From Bacillota bacterium (GTDB taxonomy: Bacteria > Bacillota > Sulfobacillia > RBS10-35 > Bu92): a stretch of 64,000 nucleotides of DNA. This document shows positions 11,783-20,840 of this stretch, one piece after another. The number at the start of each line of letters is the position of its first letter. Positions within the stretch are counted from its first letter, which is position 1. The translations under genes were made by a program, and so were the position numbers. The notes beneath the pieces were generated by a model, which did not search any database, had not been told where the DNA came from, and was given only the letters and a program-made list of their open reading frames with translations. The stretch is taken from contig JADBKN010000015.1 of the NCBI GenBank assembly GCA_014896375.1, positions 1-64,000 of the forward strand. Direction: 5' to 3'.

Positions 11783-12298
11783 ATGGCAGTCGAGGCTCAC
11801 GACGTGGAGGGAAGGGACTTGCGCGAGCACGTGATCGCTCTTCTTGAAGAGCGCGGGGTGCGGCTGCGCGACATCGCGGAGATCGTGTACGCCATCCAGA
11901 AGGACTACCAGCCCGGCCTCACCCTGGACGGCTGTCTGGACAGCGTCTACGAGGTGCTGCGCAAGCGCGAGGTCCAGTACGCCCTCCTCACGGGCATCGC
12001 GCTCGACCAGCTGGCGGAGCGCGGCCAGGTGCCGGAGCCTTTGGGCAGCATTCTCATCGCCGACAGCCCCCTCTATGGCATCGATGAGGTGCTTGCGCTC
12101 GCGATCACGAACGTGTACGGTTCCATCGGTTTCACCAACTTCGGGTACCTCGACAAGCGCAAGATCGGCATCCTGGCCGAGCTGCACAACCTGGGCGGGG
12201 CCGGCGGCCGCGTCAACACCTTTCTCGACGATCTGGTCGCCGGCGTGGCCGCGGCGGCGGCCTCGCGCCTCGCGCACCACTGGCATCACGCGGAGTGA
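11783..12298 (+). CDS. Phosphatidylglycerophosphatase A-like protein (YutG/PgpA family)
   Basis: Start ATG 11783 after GGGGG; LLEERGVRLRDIAEIVYAIQKDYQPGLTLDGCLDSVYEVLRKREVQYALLTGIALDQLAE...NVYGSIGFTNFGYLDKRKIGIL. Confidence 0.8.
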   Translation: MAVEAHDVEGRDLREHVIALLEERGVRLRDIAEIVYAIQKDYQPGLTLDGCLDSVYEVLRKREVQYALLTGIALDQLAERGQVPEPLGSILIADSPLYGIDEVLALAITNVYGSIGFTNFGYLDKRKIGILAELHNLGGAGGRVNTFLDDLVAGVAAAAASRLAHHWHHAE

Positions 12299-12343
12299 CG
12301 CCGCGCGCGGCGCCGCGGCGTGCCGCGGGATGGGAGGATCAGC

Positions 12344-13252
12344 GTGAAGCGCGTCGTCAGCGTGAGTCTCGGGTCGTCGAAACGCGACCACGCGGCGCGC
12401 GTCACCCTTCTGGACGAGCCCCTGGAGCTGCGGCGGGTGGGCGCCGACGGCAGCATGGAGCGGGCCCTTGAGCTCCTGCGGGAGTTCGACGGCCGTGTCG
12501 ACGCCATCGGCCTCGGCGGGCTGGACGTGTACCTGAACATCGACGGCGAGCGCTTCGTCATCCAGGACGGGCTGCGCCTCATGCAGGCCGTCCGCGTGAC
12601 GCCCGTCGTCGACGGCAGCCGCGTGAAGGACACCATGGAGCGGCGTGCGGTCCGCTGGCTGGCGGAGCACGGCCCCGTGCCGCTGCGCGGCGCGCGCGTG
12701 CTCATGGTCTCGTCCCTCGACCGCTGGGGCATGGCGGAGACGCTGGCGGAGGTCGGGGCGGACGTCGTCTACGGAGACCTGATGTTCGCAGCCGGGGTGC
12801 CGTACCCCATCCGCACGCTGGAGGAACTGAAGGAGCTCGGCCGCAAGATGGCGCGGGAGATCTGCAAGCTGCCGATCCACATGATCTACCCCGTGGGGGA
12901 GAAGCAGGAGCGCGAGCCGGAGGAGAAGTTCCCCGAGTACTACCGCGAGGCGCAGGTGGTGGCCGGCGACTTTCACCTCATCCGGCGCTACATGCCGCGC
13001 GACATGGCGGGCAAGATGGTCCTCACCCAGACGACGACCGCCGCGGACCGCGAGTTCATGCGGGAGCGCGGCGTGCGCTGGGTCGTGACGACGACGCCCG
13101 TCCTCGACGGGCGCTCCTTCGGCACGAACCTCATCGAGGCCGCGCTGGTGGCCCTCCTGGGGAGGCGCCCGGAGGAGCTGACGCCGGAAGACTTCCACCG
13201 CGTCCTCGACCGCATGGACTACCGGCCGACCGTGATCGACCTTCAATCCTGA
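12344..13252 (+). CDS. Quinate/shikimate 5-dehydrogenase-like protein (conserved in Bacillota)
   Basis: GTG start after GGGAGG; VKRVVSVSLGSSKRDHAARVTLLDEPLELRRVGADGSMERALELLREFDGRVDAIGLGGLDVYLNIDGERF. Confidence 0.6.
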   Translation: MKRVVSVSLGSSKRDHAARVTLLDEPLELRRVGADGSMERALELLREFDGRVDAIGLGGLDVYLNIDGERFVIQDGLRLMQAVRVTPVVDGSRVKDTMERRAVRWLAEHGPVPLRGARVLMVSSLDRWGMAETLAEVGADVVYGDLMFAAGVPYPIRTLEELKELGRKMAREICKLPIHMIYPVGEKQEREPEEKFPEYYREAQVVAGDFHLIRRYMPRDMAGKMVLTQTTTAADREFMRERGVRWVVTTTPVLDGRSFGTNLIEAALVALLGRRPEELTPEDFHRVLDRMDYRPTVIDLQS

Positions 13253-13280
13253 CCTGCGACCGCTCAAGGGAGGCGACGAG

Positions 13281-13637
13281 GTGGCGACGGCTCAAGAACT
13301 CTACGACGCCCTGCGGGACTTCGCCGAACGCTACGCGGCCGAGCCCCGCCTCAAGGTGATGAACCGCGACTGGAACCGCGTCATCCATGTGGCGCCCACG
13401 GATCTCGAGGACGCTGACTTCACGCTCACGCTCAAGGACGGTGTCCTGACCCTGCAGCGGGGCGCTCCACAGGCGGCGCAGCTCGTGGTGCGCGCGGACA
13501 GCGAGACGCTCACCGACCTCTTCTACGGCGACATCTCGCCCACGGAACCCTACATGGACGGCCGCCTGCGCGTCGAGGCGAGCGAAGAGGACACGATGCG
13601 CCTCGACGTCATCACCCTGATGATCTGGGGAGAGTAG
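13281..13637 (+). CDS. SCP2 sterol-binding domain protein
   Basis: 118 aa; ADFTLTLKDGVLTLQRGAPQAAQLVVRADSETLTDLFYGDISPTEPYMDGRLRVE pattern of the SCP2 fold. Confidence 0.7.
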   Translation: MATAQELYDALRDFAERYAAEPRLKVMNRDWNRVIHVAPTDLEDADFTLTLKDGVLTLQRGAPQAAQLVVRADSETLTDLFYGDISPTEPYMDGRLRVEASEEDTMRLDVITLMIWGE

Positions 13638-15014
13638 ATGGACCTCAAGCGCGCCCTCACGCTGCGCACGGTCGTCTCCACCAGCGCCGGCCTCACCTTT
13701 GCCACGTCCACATTCATCGCCGCCGCGCAGATGGCCCAGTCCGTCGCCGGCGACTCCGCCTGGCTGGCCGTGCTGCTGGCAGGGCTCCTCGCCCTCACGG
13801 CCGCCGCCTCTTTCGCGGAGATGAACGGCATGTACCCCTCCGCGGCGGCGATCCGCGTGTACCTGCACCGGGGTTTCGGGGAGCGGCTGTCGCTCATCGT
13901 GAGCTTTCTCTACATCGGCGTGATCGTGGCCGTGCTCGGCGCGGAGGCCTTCATCCTCTCGCAGGCCATCGAGTTCCTCGTCCCGGCCGTGCCGTCCATC
14001 GTGTGGAACGTCGCGCTCCTCCTCATCGTGACGCTCGTCAACCTGCGCGGCGTGGAGACGGCCGGCCGCTTCCAGGATGTCGTCACGTACGGCGTCGTCG
14101 CCTCGCTGCTCGTGTTGTCGGTCGCGGCGCTCACGCGGCCCGGCGTCGAGCTCGTGCGGCCCTTCTCACCCGGGAGCTTCACAGGGCTCCTCAACGCCGC
14201 CGCGCTCGGCGTGTTTCTCTTCATCGGCTTCGAGTGGGTGACGCCGCTTTCGGAGGAGGTCACCCAGGCGCGCCTCGTGCCGGTGGGCATGGCCATCGCC
14301 ATCGGGCTCCTCTGCCTCGTCTACGCGCTCGTGACGGTCGCCATGACGACCACCGTGGGCAAGGGCGCGCTCGCGGGCTCTCCCGTCCCGCAGATGCTGT
14401 TCGGGCAAAGACTTCTCGGGGTGGGGGGCGCGGCGTGGATGCTCGCGGTGTCCCTCGGCGCCTCCGCGACGACGTTCAACGCGGGCTTCACCGCCGGTTC
14501 GCGCTTTCTCTACGCGGCCGCCCGGGAAGCCGTCCTGCCGAAGTGGTTCGCGCGCGTGAACCCGCGCTTCCTGACGCCGCAGAACGCCGTCCTGGCGCTG
14601 TCGCTCGTCACGCTCGCCTCCACGGTGGCCGTCTACTTCACGCGCAAGTACGTGCTCCTCGTCGACCTAGGCGCCGCCATGGAGAGCATCGTCTACGTGC
14701 TCGTGGCGCTCGCCGTGATCCGCCTGCGGAGGCTCGAACCCGACGCCCCGCGCCCCGTGCGCGCGCCGTTCGTGCCGTGGCTGCCGGCTTTCACGGCCGC
14801 CGCCTTCGCCGTGCTGGCGCTCGGCGCGCTGGCGGACGACCCGTGGGCGCCGGTCGTGCTGGCGGCGGGCGCCGCCGGCATCGCGGCGTACGTGGCGCGC
14901 GTGGTGCCCAAACTGCGCGCGCAGGCACAGGCGGAGCGGGCGGCGCGCGTCGGCCGGCGGCGCCGGCCGGCCTCCGGGCGCGGAGAGGGCGCCGGCCCGC
15001 AAGAGGACGGCTGA
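13638..15014 (+). CDS. APC family amino acid permease
   Basis: 458 aa, about 12 hydrophobic segments, N-terminal LTLRTVVSTSAGLTFATSTFIAA, FIGFEWVTPLSEEV. Confidence 0.85.
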   Translation: MDLKRALTLRTVVSTSAGLTFATSTFIAAAQMAQSVAGDSAWLAVLLAGLLALTAAASFAEMNGMYPSAAAIRVYLHRGFGERLSLIVSFLYIGVIVAVLGAEAFILSQAIEFLVPAVPSIVWNVALLLIVTLVNLRGVETAGRFQDVVTYGVVASLLVLSVAALTRPGVELVRPFSPGSFTGLLNAAALGVFLFIGFEWVTPLSEEVTQARLVPVGMAIAIGLLCLVYALVTVAMTTTVGKGALAGSPVPQMLFGQRLLGVGGAAWMLAVSLGASATTFNAGFTAGSRFLYAAAREAVLPKWFARVNPRFLTPQNAVLALSLVTLASTVAVYFTRKYVLLVDLGAAMESIVYVLVALAVIRLRRLEPDAPRPVRAPFVPWLPAFTAAAFAVLALGALADDPWAPVVLAAGAAGIAAYVARVVPKLRAQAQAERAARVGRRRRPASGRGEGAGPQEDG

Positions 15015-15020
15015 ACCCGG

Positions 15021-15599
15021 TCATGCCTCCCCGGTTTCCAGGGAGACCTTGAGGCGCTCGAGCTCCGCGGAGAGCGCGCCGATCTCCTCCCTGGCCAGGT
15101 TCATGAAGAACTCGAGCTCCTTCTTTCGGTCCGGGTCGCCGCGCTCCATGAGGTCGCGGCACTCCCGGTACACGTCCAGCGCGCGGTCGATGCGCGCGCG
15201 CAGCTCTTCCATGGCTTCCTTCGCGCGCTCGCGGGGCGGGACGGTGGCCTCGGCGAGGTCCTCGTGGAGGACCTTACGGTACCAGACGGCGCCCTCGATG
15301 CCGTCGAGCTCCACCTGCACGGCGATGGGATCGTCCGTCTCCGCGAGCGCGGAGATGAGCGCCGCCGGGAGCGGCACCGGCACGTTGCGCACCACCGCCT
15401 GGAAGGGCGAGGACGGCCACACCTGGCGACGCCCGAAGGCGAGGCGCACGGCGACCTCCGCGCCCTCAAGGCTCCGCACGAAGTGCACGCGCTCGAGGTT
15501 CCCCGCGAAGAAGCCGAGGAGAAGGTGCAGCGCCGGGTCCGGCGGGACCCGCAGGGCAAGTTGCAGGATGGCGTTGAGCTTGTCCCGTCGACTGGCCAT
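15021..15599 (-). CDS. Conserved hypothetical protein
   Basis: 192 aa; MASRRDKLNAILQLALRVPPDPALHLLLGFFAGNLERVHFV...; C-terminal predicted helical region; no family confidently recognised. Confidence 0.65.
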   Translation of the reverse strand: MASRRDKLNAILQLALRVPPDPALHLLLGFFAGNLERVHFVRSLEGAEVAVRLAFGRRQVWPSSPFQAVVRNVPVPLPAALISALAETDDPIAVQVELDGIEGAVWYRKVLHEDLAEATVPPRERAKEAMEELRARIDRALDVYRECRDLMERGDPDRKKELEFFMNLAREEIGALSAELERLKVSLETGEA

Positions 15600-15719
15600 G
15601 TTCAGCTCCGATCCTCTTCATCCTACCGTCCCGCGCGTGCGCGCGCGCGCAAGGGAGGCGCGGCGGGGCCGGCGCTGCCCCGCCGCCGGCGGAGCGCCGG
15701 GCGCGCCCACCCTGGTGCG

Positions 15720-16286
15720 TCAGCGTCGCCGGCGCGCCGTGGATGAGGCCCGGCGGGCGGTGGATGAGGCCTGGCGCGCCGTGGACGAGGCCCGGCGCGA
15801 GACGCTGAGCCGCTCCTCGACGAGCCGGAAGCGAAGGTCGAACGTGGGAGAACAGGCCCCGCAAGAGGCGGGGCGGACGATGCGCCGCACGCGCAGGAAG
15901 GCGCGCCCGCAGGCGGGGCACACGTAGCGCCAGCGCGGCGCGGGCGGCGGGAGCAGGTCGCGCGAGGCGTGGCGCGGGAAGCCCCAGGCGCGCGCCAGCG
16001 CGTGGAACTCGGCCGTGTGGCCGGAGGGGCGGCCGAGCGCCCAGAGGTGGTAGTGAGCCAGCTCGTGCTTGAGGACTTCCACCAGCGCCGCGCGGCCCCC
16101 AGCGGCGGTGTAACGCGGGTTGATCTCGATGCGCGGCGCGCCGCCGCCCTCGCCGCGGGGGTACACAAAGCGTCCCGCCGCGGTCCTCAGGCGCGGGTTC
16201 CACGCGACCTCCACATCCGCCAGAGGGCGGCCGGCCAGCTCCCGGTAGAGCGCTTCAGCCAGCCGCCGCAGCTCCGCGGCGTTCAC
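15720..16286 (-). CDS. SprT-like zinc metalloprotease-like protein
   Basis: GTG start overlapping upstream stop (GTGA). ALVEVLKHELAHYHLWALGRPSGHTAEFHALARAWGFPRH...YVCPACGRAFLRVRRI: HExxH plus zinc ribbon. The C-terminal ASSTARR repeats are encoded by a 21-bp array. Confidence 0.85.
   Translation of the reverse strand: MNAAELRRLAEALYRELAGRPLADVEVAWNPRLRTAAGRFVYPRGEGGGAPRIEINPRYTAAGGRAALVEVLKHELAHYHLWALGRPSGHTAEFHALARAWGFPRHASRDLLPPPAPRWRYVCPACGRAFLRVRRIVRPASCGACSPTFDLRFRLVEERLSVSRRASSTARQASSTARRASSTARRRR
15731..15793. repeat. 21-bp tandem repeat, 3 units
   Basis: GGCGCGCCGTGGATGAGGCCC / GGCGGGCGGTGGATGAGGCCT / GGCGCGCCGTGGACGAGGCCC read directly. Confidence 0.9.
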
Positions 16287-18490
16287 GCGCCGGGCGCGGC
16301 CGCGCCCGCGCCGCCGGCCGCCTCGCCTTCCGGCCGCAGCCGCTCCGCGAACCAGCCGACGATCTGCCGCAGCCGGTGCACCCGGTGCCACGGCCGGCCG
16401 CTGCGCGACATCTCGTGGTTCTCCTCAGGGTAGCGCACGAAGACGGATTCCACGCGCTGCTTCTTGAGGGCCACGTAGAGCTGCTCGCCCTGCTCGATGA
16501 GGCAGCGGAAATCCTCCTCCGCGTGCAGGATCAGCGTGGGCGTGCGCATGTTGCCGGCGTAGGTGATCGGCGACTGCCGCCGGTGGTTCTCCGGCTGCTC
16601 CCACGGGGTGCCGCCCCAGACGATGTCCCACTGGTAGCCGAAGTCGCTTGTGCCGAAGAAGCTCGCCGTGTTCGTCACGGAGCGCATCACGCAAGCCGCC
16701 TTGAAGCGGTCGGTGTGGCCGATGATCCACGATGTGAGGTAGCCGCCGTAAGAGCCGCCGAGCACGCCCAGGCGGTCGGCGTCGATCCAGTCGAACGTCC
16801 TCAGGGCGGCGTCGACGCCCGCCATCACATCCGCGTAGTCGTTCCTTCCCCAGTCCAGGCGGATGCCGGCGCAGAACGTTTGGCCGTACCCCTGGCTGCC
16901 GCGCGGGTTCGTGTAGATCACGCCGATGCCGGCGGCGGCGAGGAGCTGGAACTCGAAGAAGAAGGTCGAGGTGTACATCGCCATCGGCCCGCCGTGGATC
17001 TCGAGCACGGCGGGGACCTTCGCGCCCTTTGCGCGGAGTGGGCGGATGGCCCAGCCGTCGACCTCCGGCCCGCCCTCCGCGCGGAAGCGGAAGCGCTGCG
17101 GCAGGGCGACCTCTCTCTCCGCGAGGAGCTCGCCGTTGACCTCCGTGAGACGGCGAAGCTCCGCGCCGCCCGGCTGCGTCGGGTCTGAGAGCGCGGGCAG
17201 GCCGCTCTCCGGAAGCTCGCCCGCGAAGATGTCCCCGGGGTGCTCCGGCGCCGCCACGGCGCAGGCGAAGCGGCCCGCCGCCGGCTGCACGCTGATGCCG
17301 TAGAGCACCACGTCGCCCGAAGTGAGCCGCGTGACGGCGCCCGTCTGCGTATCGACGGCGTACAGGTGCGTCGTGCCGCGGTCGCTGGCCGGCAGGTAGA
17401 TCGTGCGGCCGTCCGGGGACCACACGGGACGCAGGTCGCCGCCGCTCATGCGCATATCCGTGATCGACTCGTCTCCGAAAGAGCGCTCGAACCCCTCAGT
17501 GAGGCAGCGCGGCGCCTCCGAACCGTCGGCCGGGACGAGCCACAGCCGCGTGTCCGAGTACCACTCCAGCTCAAGATTGTGGCCCAGGTAGGCGATCGTG
17601 CGGCCGTCGGGCGACCACGAGGGCGCGTACACAGAACCGGTGCTGCGCGTGAGCTTGCGCGGCTCGCCCACGCCGTCGGCGGAAAACACCCAGACGTCCT
17701 CGTAGCGCTGGTAGTCGGCGTCCTCCGCGCGGCAGGCCGTCACGGCGATCCAGCGCCCGTCCGGCGACCAGGCCGGGCTTTGGTGGTCGTAGTCCCCGCG
17801 CGTGACCTGCACGGGCCGCGGCGGGTCCCGGCGCACGGCGGCGAGCGCCTCGCGGACGTCGACCACAAAGACGTGGGCGCGCTTGTCCTCCAGGTAGCCG
17901 AGCCCGTTGACGCGGTAGAGGATGCGGTCGATGACACGCACGTCCCGGTTGAACTTCCGGAAGAGCTTCTCGTCCTCGTCCTCGGCTGCGCCTTCGCCCG
18001 GACCTCCGGAAGCCGCCGCGGCGTGCTCCTCGTAGAAGTCCGGGCCCTTCGCGCGCACGCGGCTCACAAAGGCGATGCGCGTGCTGTCCGGCGACCAGAC
18101 GAAGGAGCTCACCCCGCCGCGGATGTGGGTGATGCGGCGCGCCTCGCCGCCGCTTGTGGGAATGACGTAGATCTGCGGGCCGAGGGCGTCCCGGTCGTCG
18201 TCGTCCTTGCCCTTCTGCGCCTCGCGGTCGGAGATGAAGGCCAGCCAGCGGCCGTCGGGGGACCAGCGCGGGGAGCTGTCGCGGCCGCTCCCGCCGGTGA
18301 ACGGCTGGGCGGTCCCGCCCTCGAACGGGACGACGTCGATCTGCGTGCGGTACTTATTCTCCTTCTTCTCGATCCAGGTGCGCGTGAACGCCACGCGCGC
18401 GCCGTCCGGGGAGAGCTGAGGGTCCCCGGCGAAGACGAAGCGCATGAGATCCGTGTCGCGGAACGGCGAGCGGGTCGAAGCGGTCGGCAA
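16283..18490 (-). CDS. S9 family (acylaminoacyl-type) peptidase
   Basis: TTG start with SD GGAGG; beta-propeller repeats (WSPDGRW..) and C-terminal GVLGGSYGGYLTSWIIGHTDRFKAAC...HAEEDFRC...NHEMSRSGRPWHR. Confidence 0.93.
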   Translation of the reverse strand: MPTASTRSPFRDTDLMRFVFAGDPQLSPDGARVAFTRTWIEKKENKYRTQIDVVPFEGGTAQPFTGGSGRDSSPRWSPDGRWLAFISDREAQKGKDDDDRDALGPQIYVIPTSGGEARRITHIRGGVSSFVWSPDSTRIAFVSRVRAKGPDFYEEHAAAASGGPGEGAAEDEDEKLFRKFNRDVRVIDRILYRVNGLGYLEDKRAHVFVVDVREALAAVRRDPPRPVQVTRGDYDHQSPAWSPDGRWIAVTACRAEDADYQRYEDVWVFSADGVGEPRKLTRSTGSVYAPSWSPDGRTIAYLGHNLELEWYSDTRLWLVPADGSEAPRCLTEGFERSFGDESITDMRMSGGDLRPVWSPDGRTIYLPASDRGTTHLYAVDTQTGAVTRLTSGDVVLYGISVQPAAGRFACAVAAPEHPGDIFAGELPESGLPALSDPTQPGGAELRRLTEVNGELLAEREVALPQRFRFRAEGGPEVDGWAIRPLRAKGAKVPAVLEIHGGPMAMYTSTFFFEFQLLAAAGIGVIYTNPRGSQGYGQTFCAGIRLDWGRNDYADVMAGVDAALRTFDWIDADRLGVLGGSYGGYLTSWIIGHTDRFKAACVMRSVTNTASFFGTSDFGYQWDIVWGGTPWEQPENHRRQSPITYAGNMRTPTLILHAEEDFRCLIEQGEQLYVALKKQRVESVFVRYPEENHEMSRSGRPWHRVHRLRQIVGWFAERLRPEGEAAGGAGAAAPGA

Positions 18491-18594
18491 CGCGTGTCCT
18501 CCTCACTGGACTGGCCTTGGGCCGGCGTGCTCGTTCGATCTTCGACGGAACGCGGTGAACACCTTGCGGCCGGAGGCGGTCGGCGGCTACCATC

Positions 18595-19457
18595 ATGCCC
18601 AACATGGCCGCCATCGAGGTCCGGCATCTCGTCAAGACGTTCCTCGCCAAGGAGAAGGAGCCCGGGTTGCGCGGCAGCCTCAGGGCGCTCTTCCGGCCCC
18701 GCCTGCGGGAGGTCGTCGCCGTCCGCGACGTCTCTTTCACCGTGGACGCGGGGGAGACGGTGGCGTTCATCGGGCCGAACGGCGCCGGCAAGTCGACGAC
18801 GATCAAGATGCTGACCGGCATCCTCCACCCGACGAGCGGCGAGGCGCAGCTCGTGCGGCGCTTCGGCATCGAGGAGTTCATCGCCACGCCCGTCCGCAAG
18901 CTGTCCCTGGGGCAGCGCATGCGCGCGGAGATCGCGGCCGCCCTTCTCCACCGGCCGCAGGTGCTGTTTCTCGACGAGCCGACGGTGGGTCTCGACGTGG
19001 TGGCCAAGCAGACGATCCGTGACCTCGTCCGCGAGATCAACCGCGAGGAGGGCGTGACCGTCTTCCTCACCTCCCACGACGCCGGGGACATCGAACAGAT
19101 CTGCCGGCGCGTGAAGATCATCGACCGCGGCCAGGTGATCTTCGACGACAAGGTCTCCACGCTCCGGCGCCGCTTCCTCGGCAGAAAGGCGGTCGAGCTG
19201 CGCGTGGCGAGGCGCTCGACCGGTTCGAGGCCGCCGGCGCGACGGTGCTCAAACTCACGCGCTACGGCGTCAAGCTGGAGGTCGACACGCGGCGCACGCC
19301 CATCGGCCGCGTGGTGGGGGAGATCCTCGCGCGCTATCCGGTGGTCGACATCACGATCAACGACCCCACCATGGAGGCGATCATCGCCGAGGTATACAGG
19401 GGGACGCGCCGGGACGCGGATGCCCCGGCGGAGACGCCGGGCGGGGGGAGGGGGTGA
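18595..19457 (+). pseudogene. ABC-2 exporter ATP-binding protein, Q-loop region deleted and frameshifted
   Basis: Walker A GPNGAGKSTT and LSLGQRMR...LFLDEPTVGLDVVAK present, but HPTSGEA is followed directly by QLVRRFGIEEF. Frame change near 19205: VA -> EALDRFEAAGATVLKLTRYGVKLEVDTRRTPIGRVV. Confidence 0.75.
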
Positions 19458-19463
19458 CGGCCG

Positions 19464-20308
19464 GTGACGGCGCGCGCGCTTGAGGCGGCGACCGGGCGAC
19501 CGCGCGGCCGGCTGCGGCGCTGGGCCAAGTATGGGGCCATCACGCGCATCCAGGCGATGGCGGGCCTCGCGTACTGGGCGGAGCAGGCCGTCCGCGGCCT
19601 CCACCTCTTCCTCATCATCGTCGTCTTCGTCCAGCTGTGGCGGACCACCTACGCCGCGACGGGCGCGCAACGCATCGCCGGCTCCACCCTGCCGCAGATG
19701 ATCGGGTACTTGTGCTCACGGAAACGATCGTCATGTCGAACCCGCGCATCGAGCAGGTGACCGATGAGGAGGTGCGGGGCGGCGAGATCGCCTACCGCCT
19801 CGTGCGGCCGGTGCACTACGTGGCCTTCCACTTCTGGGCGGCGATGGGCCAGGCGCTGGCCAGCGTGCCGGTCAACTTCGCGGTCGCGTCCCTGGCCGCC
19901 GGGCTGGCTCTCGGCCAATGGGTGTTCCCCGTGGCGGCCGCGCCGGCCTTCCTCGCCGCCATGGGGCTGGGGATGGCGCTTCACCTGCTCGTCTCCATCG
20001 CCATCGGCCTCGCGGCCTTCTGGACCGAGGACACGTGGCCGTTCGCCTTCGTGTGGACGCGCCTGGAGATGATCCTCGGCGGCATGATGCTGCCGCTCGA
20101 CGCCTTCCCCGACTGGCTGGCGCGCGTCGCGAAGGTGCTGCCGATGAACCTCGTCGTCTACGGGCCCGCCCACCTCGCCATGCGCTTTTCCTGGGCGGAG
20201 TTCGGCGCGCTCCTCTGGCATCAGGCCGTCTGGATCGCGGTGCTTCTGGGCGTGGTATCCTGGATCTTCCGGAAGGGGGCGCGCCGCCTGCATGTCCAGG
20301 GAGGCTGA
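19464..20308 (+). pseudogene. ABC-2 (DUF990-type) permease, frameshifted
   Basis: GTG start; ...GAQRIAGSTLPQMIGYL in frame 3, then VLTETIVMSNPRIEQVTDEEVRGGEIAYRLVRPVHY... in frame 2; frameshift near 19713. Confidence 0.75.
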
Positions 20309-20728
20309 ACGCGCCGCCGCGGAGCGTCGCGGCGGCGTCGCGTCGACGCTGCGCTTCGTGGGCTCTTCGCGAACAGCTTGAGGATCGCCGAGATGATCAC
20401 CCAGGGACGGCTCGACGACTACCTGGCGATGCCTCGCGACGTGCTCCTACACACGCTGGTGAGCCGCATCCACCCCGCGAACGTCGGCGACCTACTCTTC
20501 GGCCCGGCCGTCTTCCTGCTCTTCGGCCACCCCACGTGGGAGCGCCTGGCGCTCTTCGCGGTCAGTTCCCTTGGAACGGCGCTGCTCTTCATGGGGTTCA
20601 CCATCGAGTGGCCCTACCTCCTTGGGCTCCTCGGCGCGGCCGCCGTTTTCCACGCGTTGGGCGTGTGGCTCTTCCGGCGCGGGCTGAGACGTTACGAATC
20701 CGGCAATCTCCTGAACTTGCGGGGCTGA
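20292..20728 (+). pseudogene. Second ABC-2 (DUF990-type) permease, large deletions
   Basis: MSREAERAAAERRGGVASTLRFVG then LFANSLRIAEMITQGRLDDYLAMPRDVLLHTLVSRIHPANVGDLLFG...FRRGLRRYESGNLLNLRG in a different frame; N-terminal TM part missing. Confidence 0.75.
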
Positions 20729-20840
20729 GGGGCGCCGCCCGGCGGCGGCCGGCGGCGAGCGAAAAAGGAGTTTCATGCGCGGCAACGAATGTTGGGCTCA
20801 ATTCACCGGGACGACCCCGGTCGGGGGAGGGAGTGTCGTT

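Noticed and set aside
9832-11784. 650-aa minus-strand ORF opposite dnaE 3' half
   Set aside because: Same GC-bias artefact, no recognisable motifs.
15021-15599. YpiB/ReoY assignment for the 192-aa protein
   Set aside because: Only a vague IDEAL-like helix near the C-terminus; insufficient similarity by eye.
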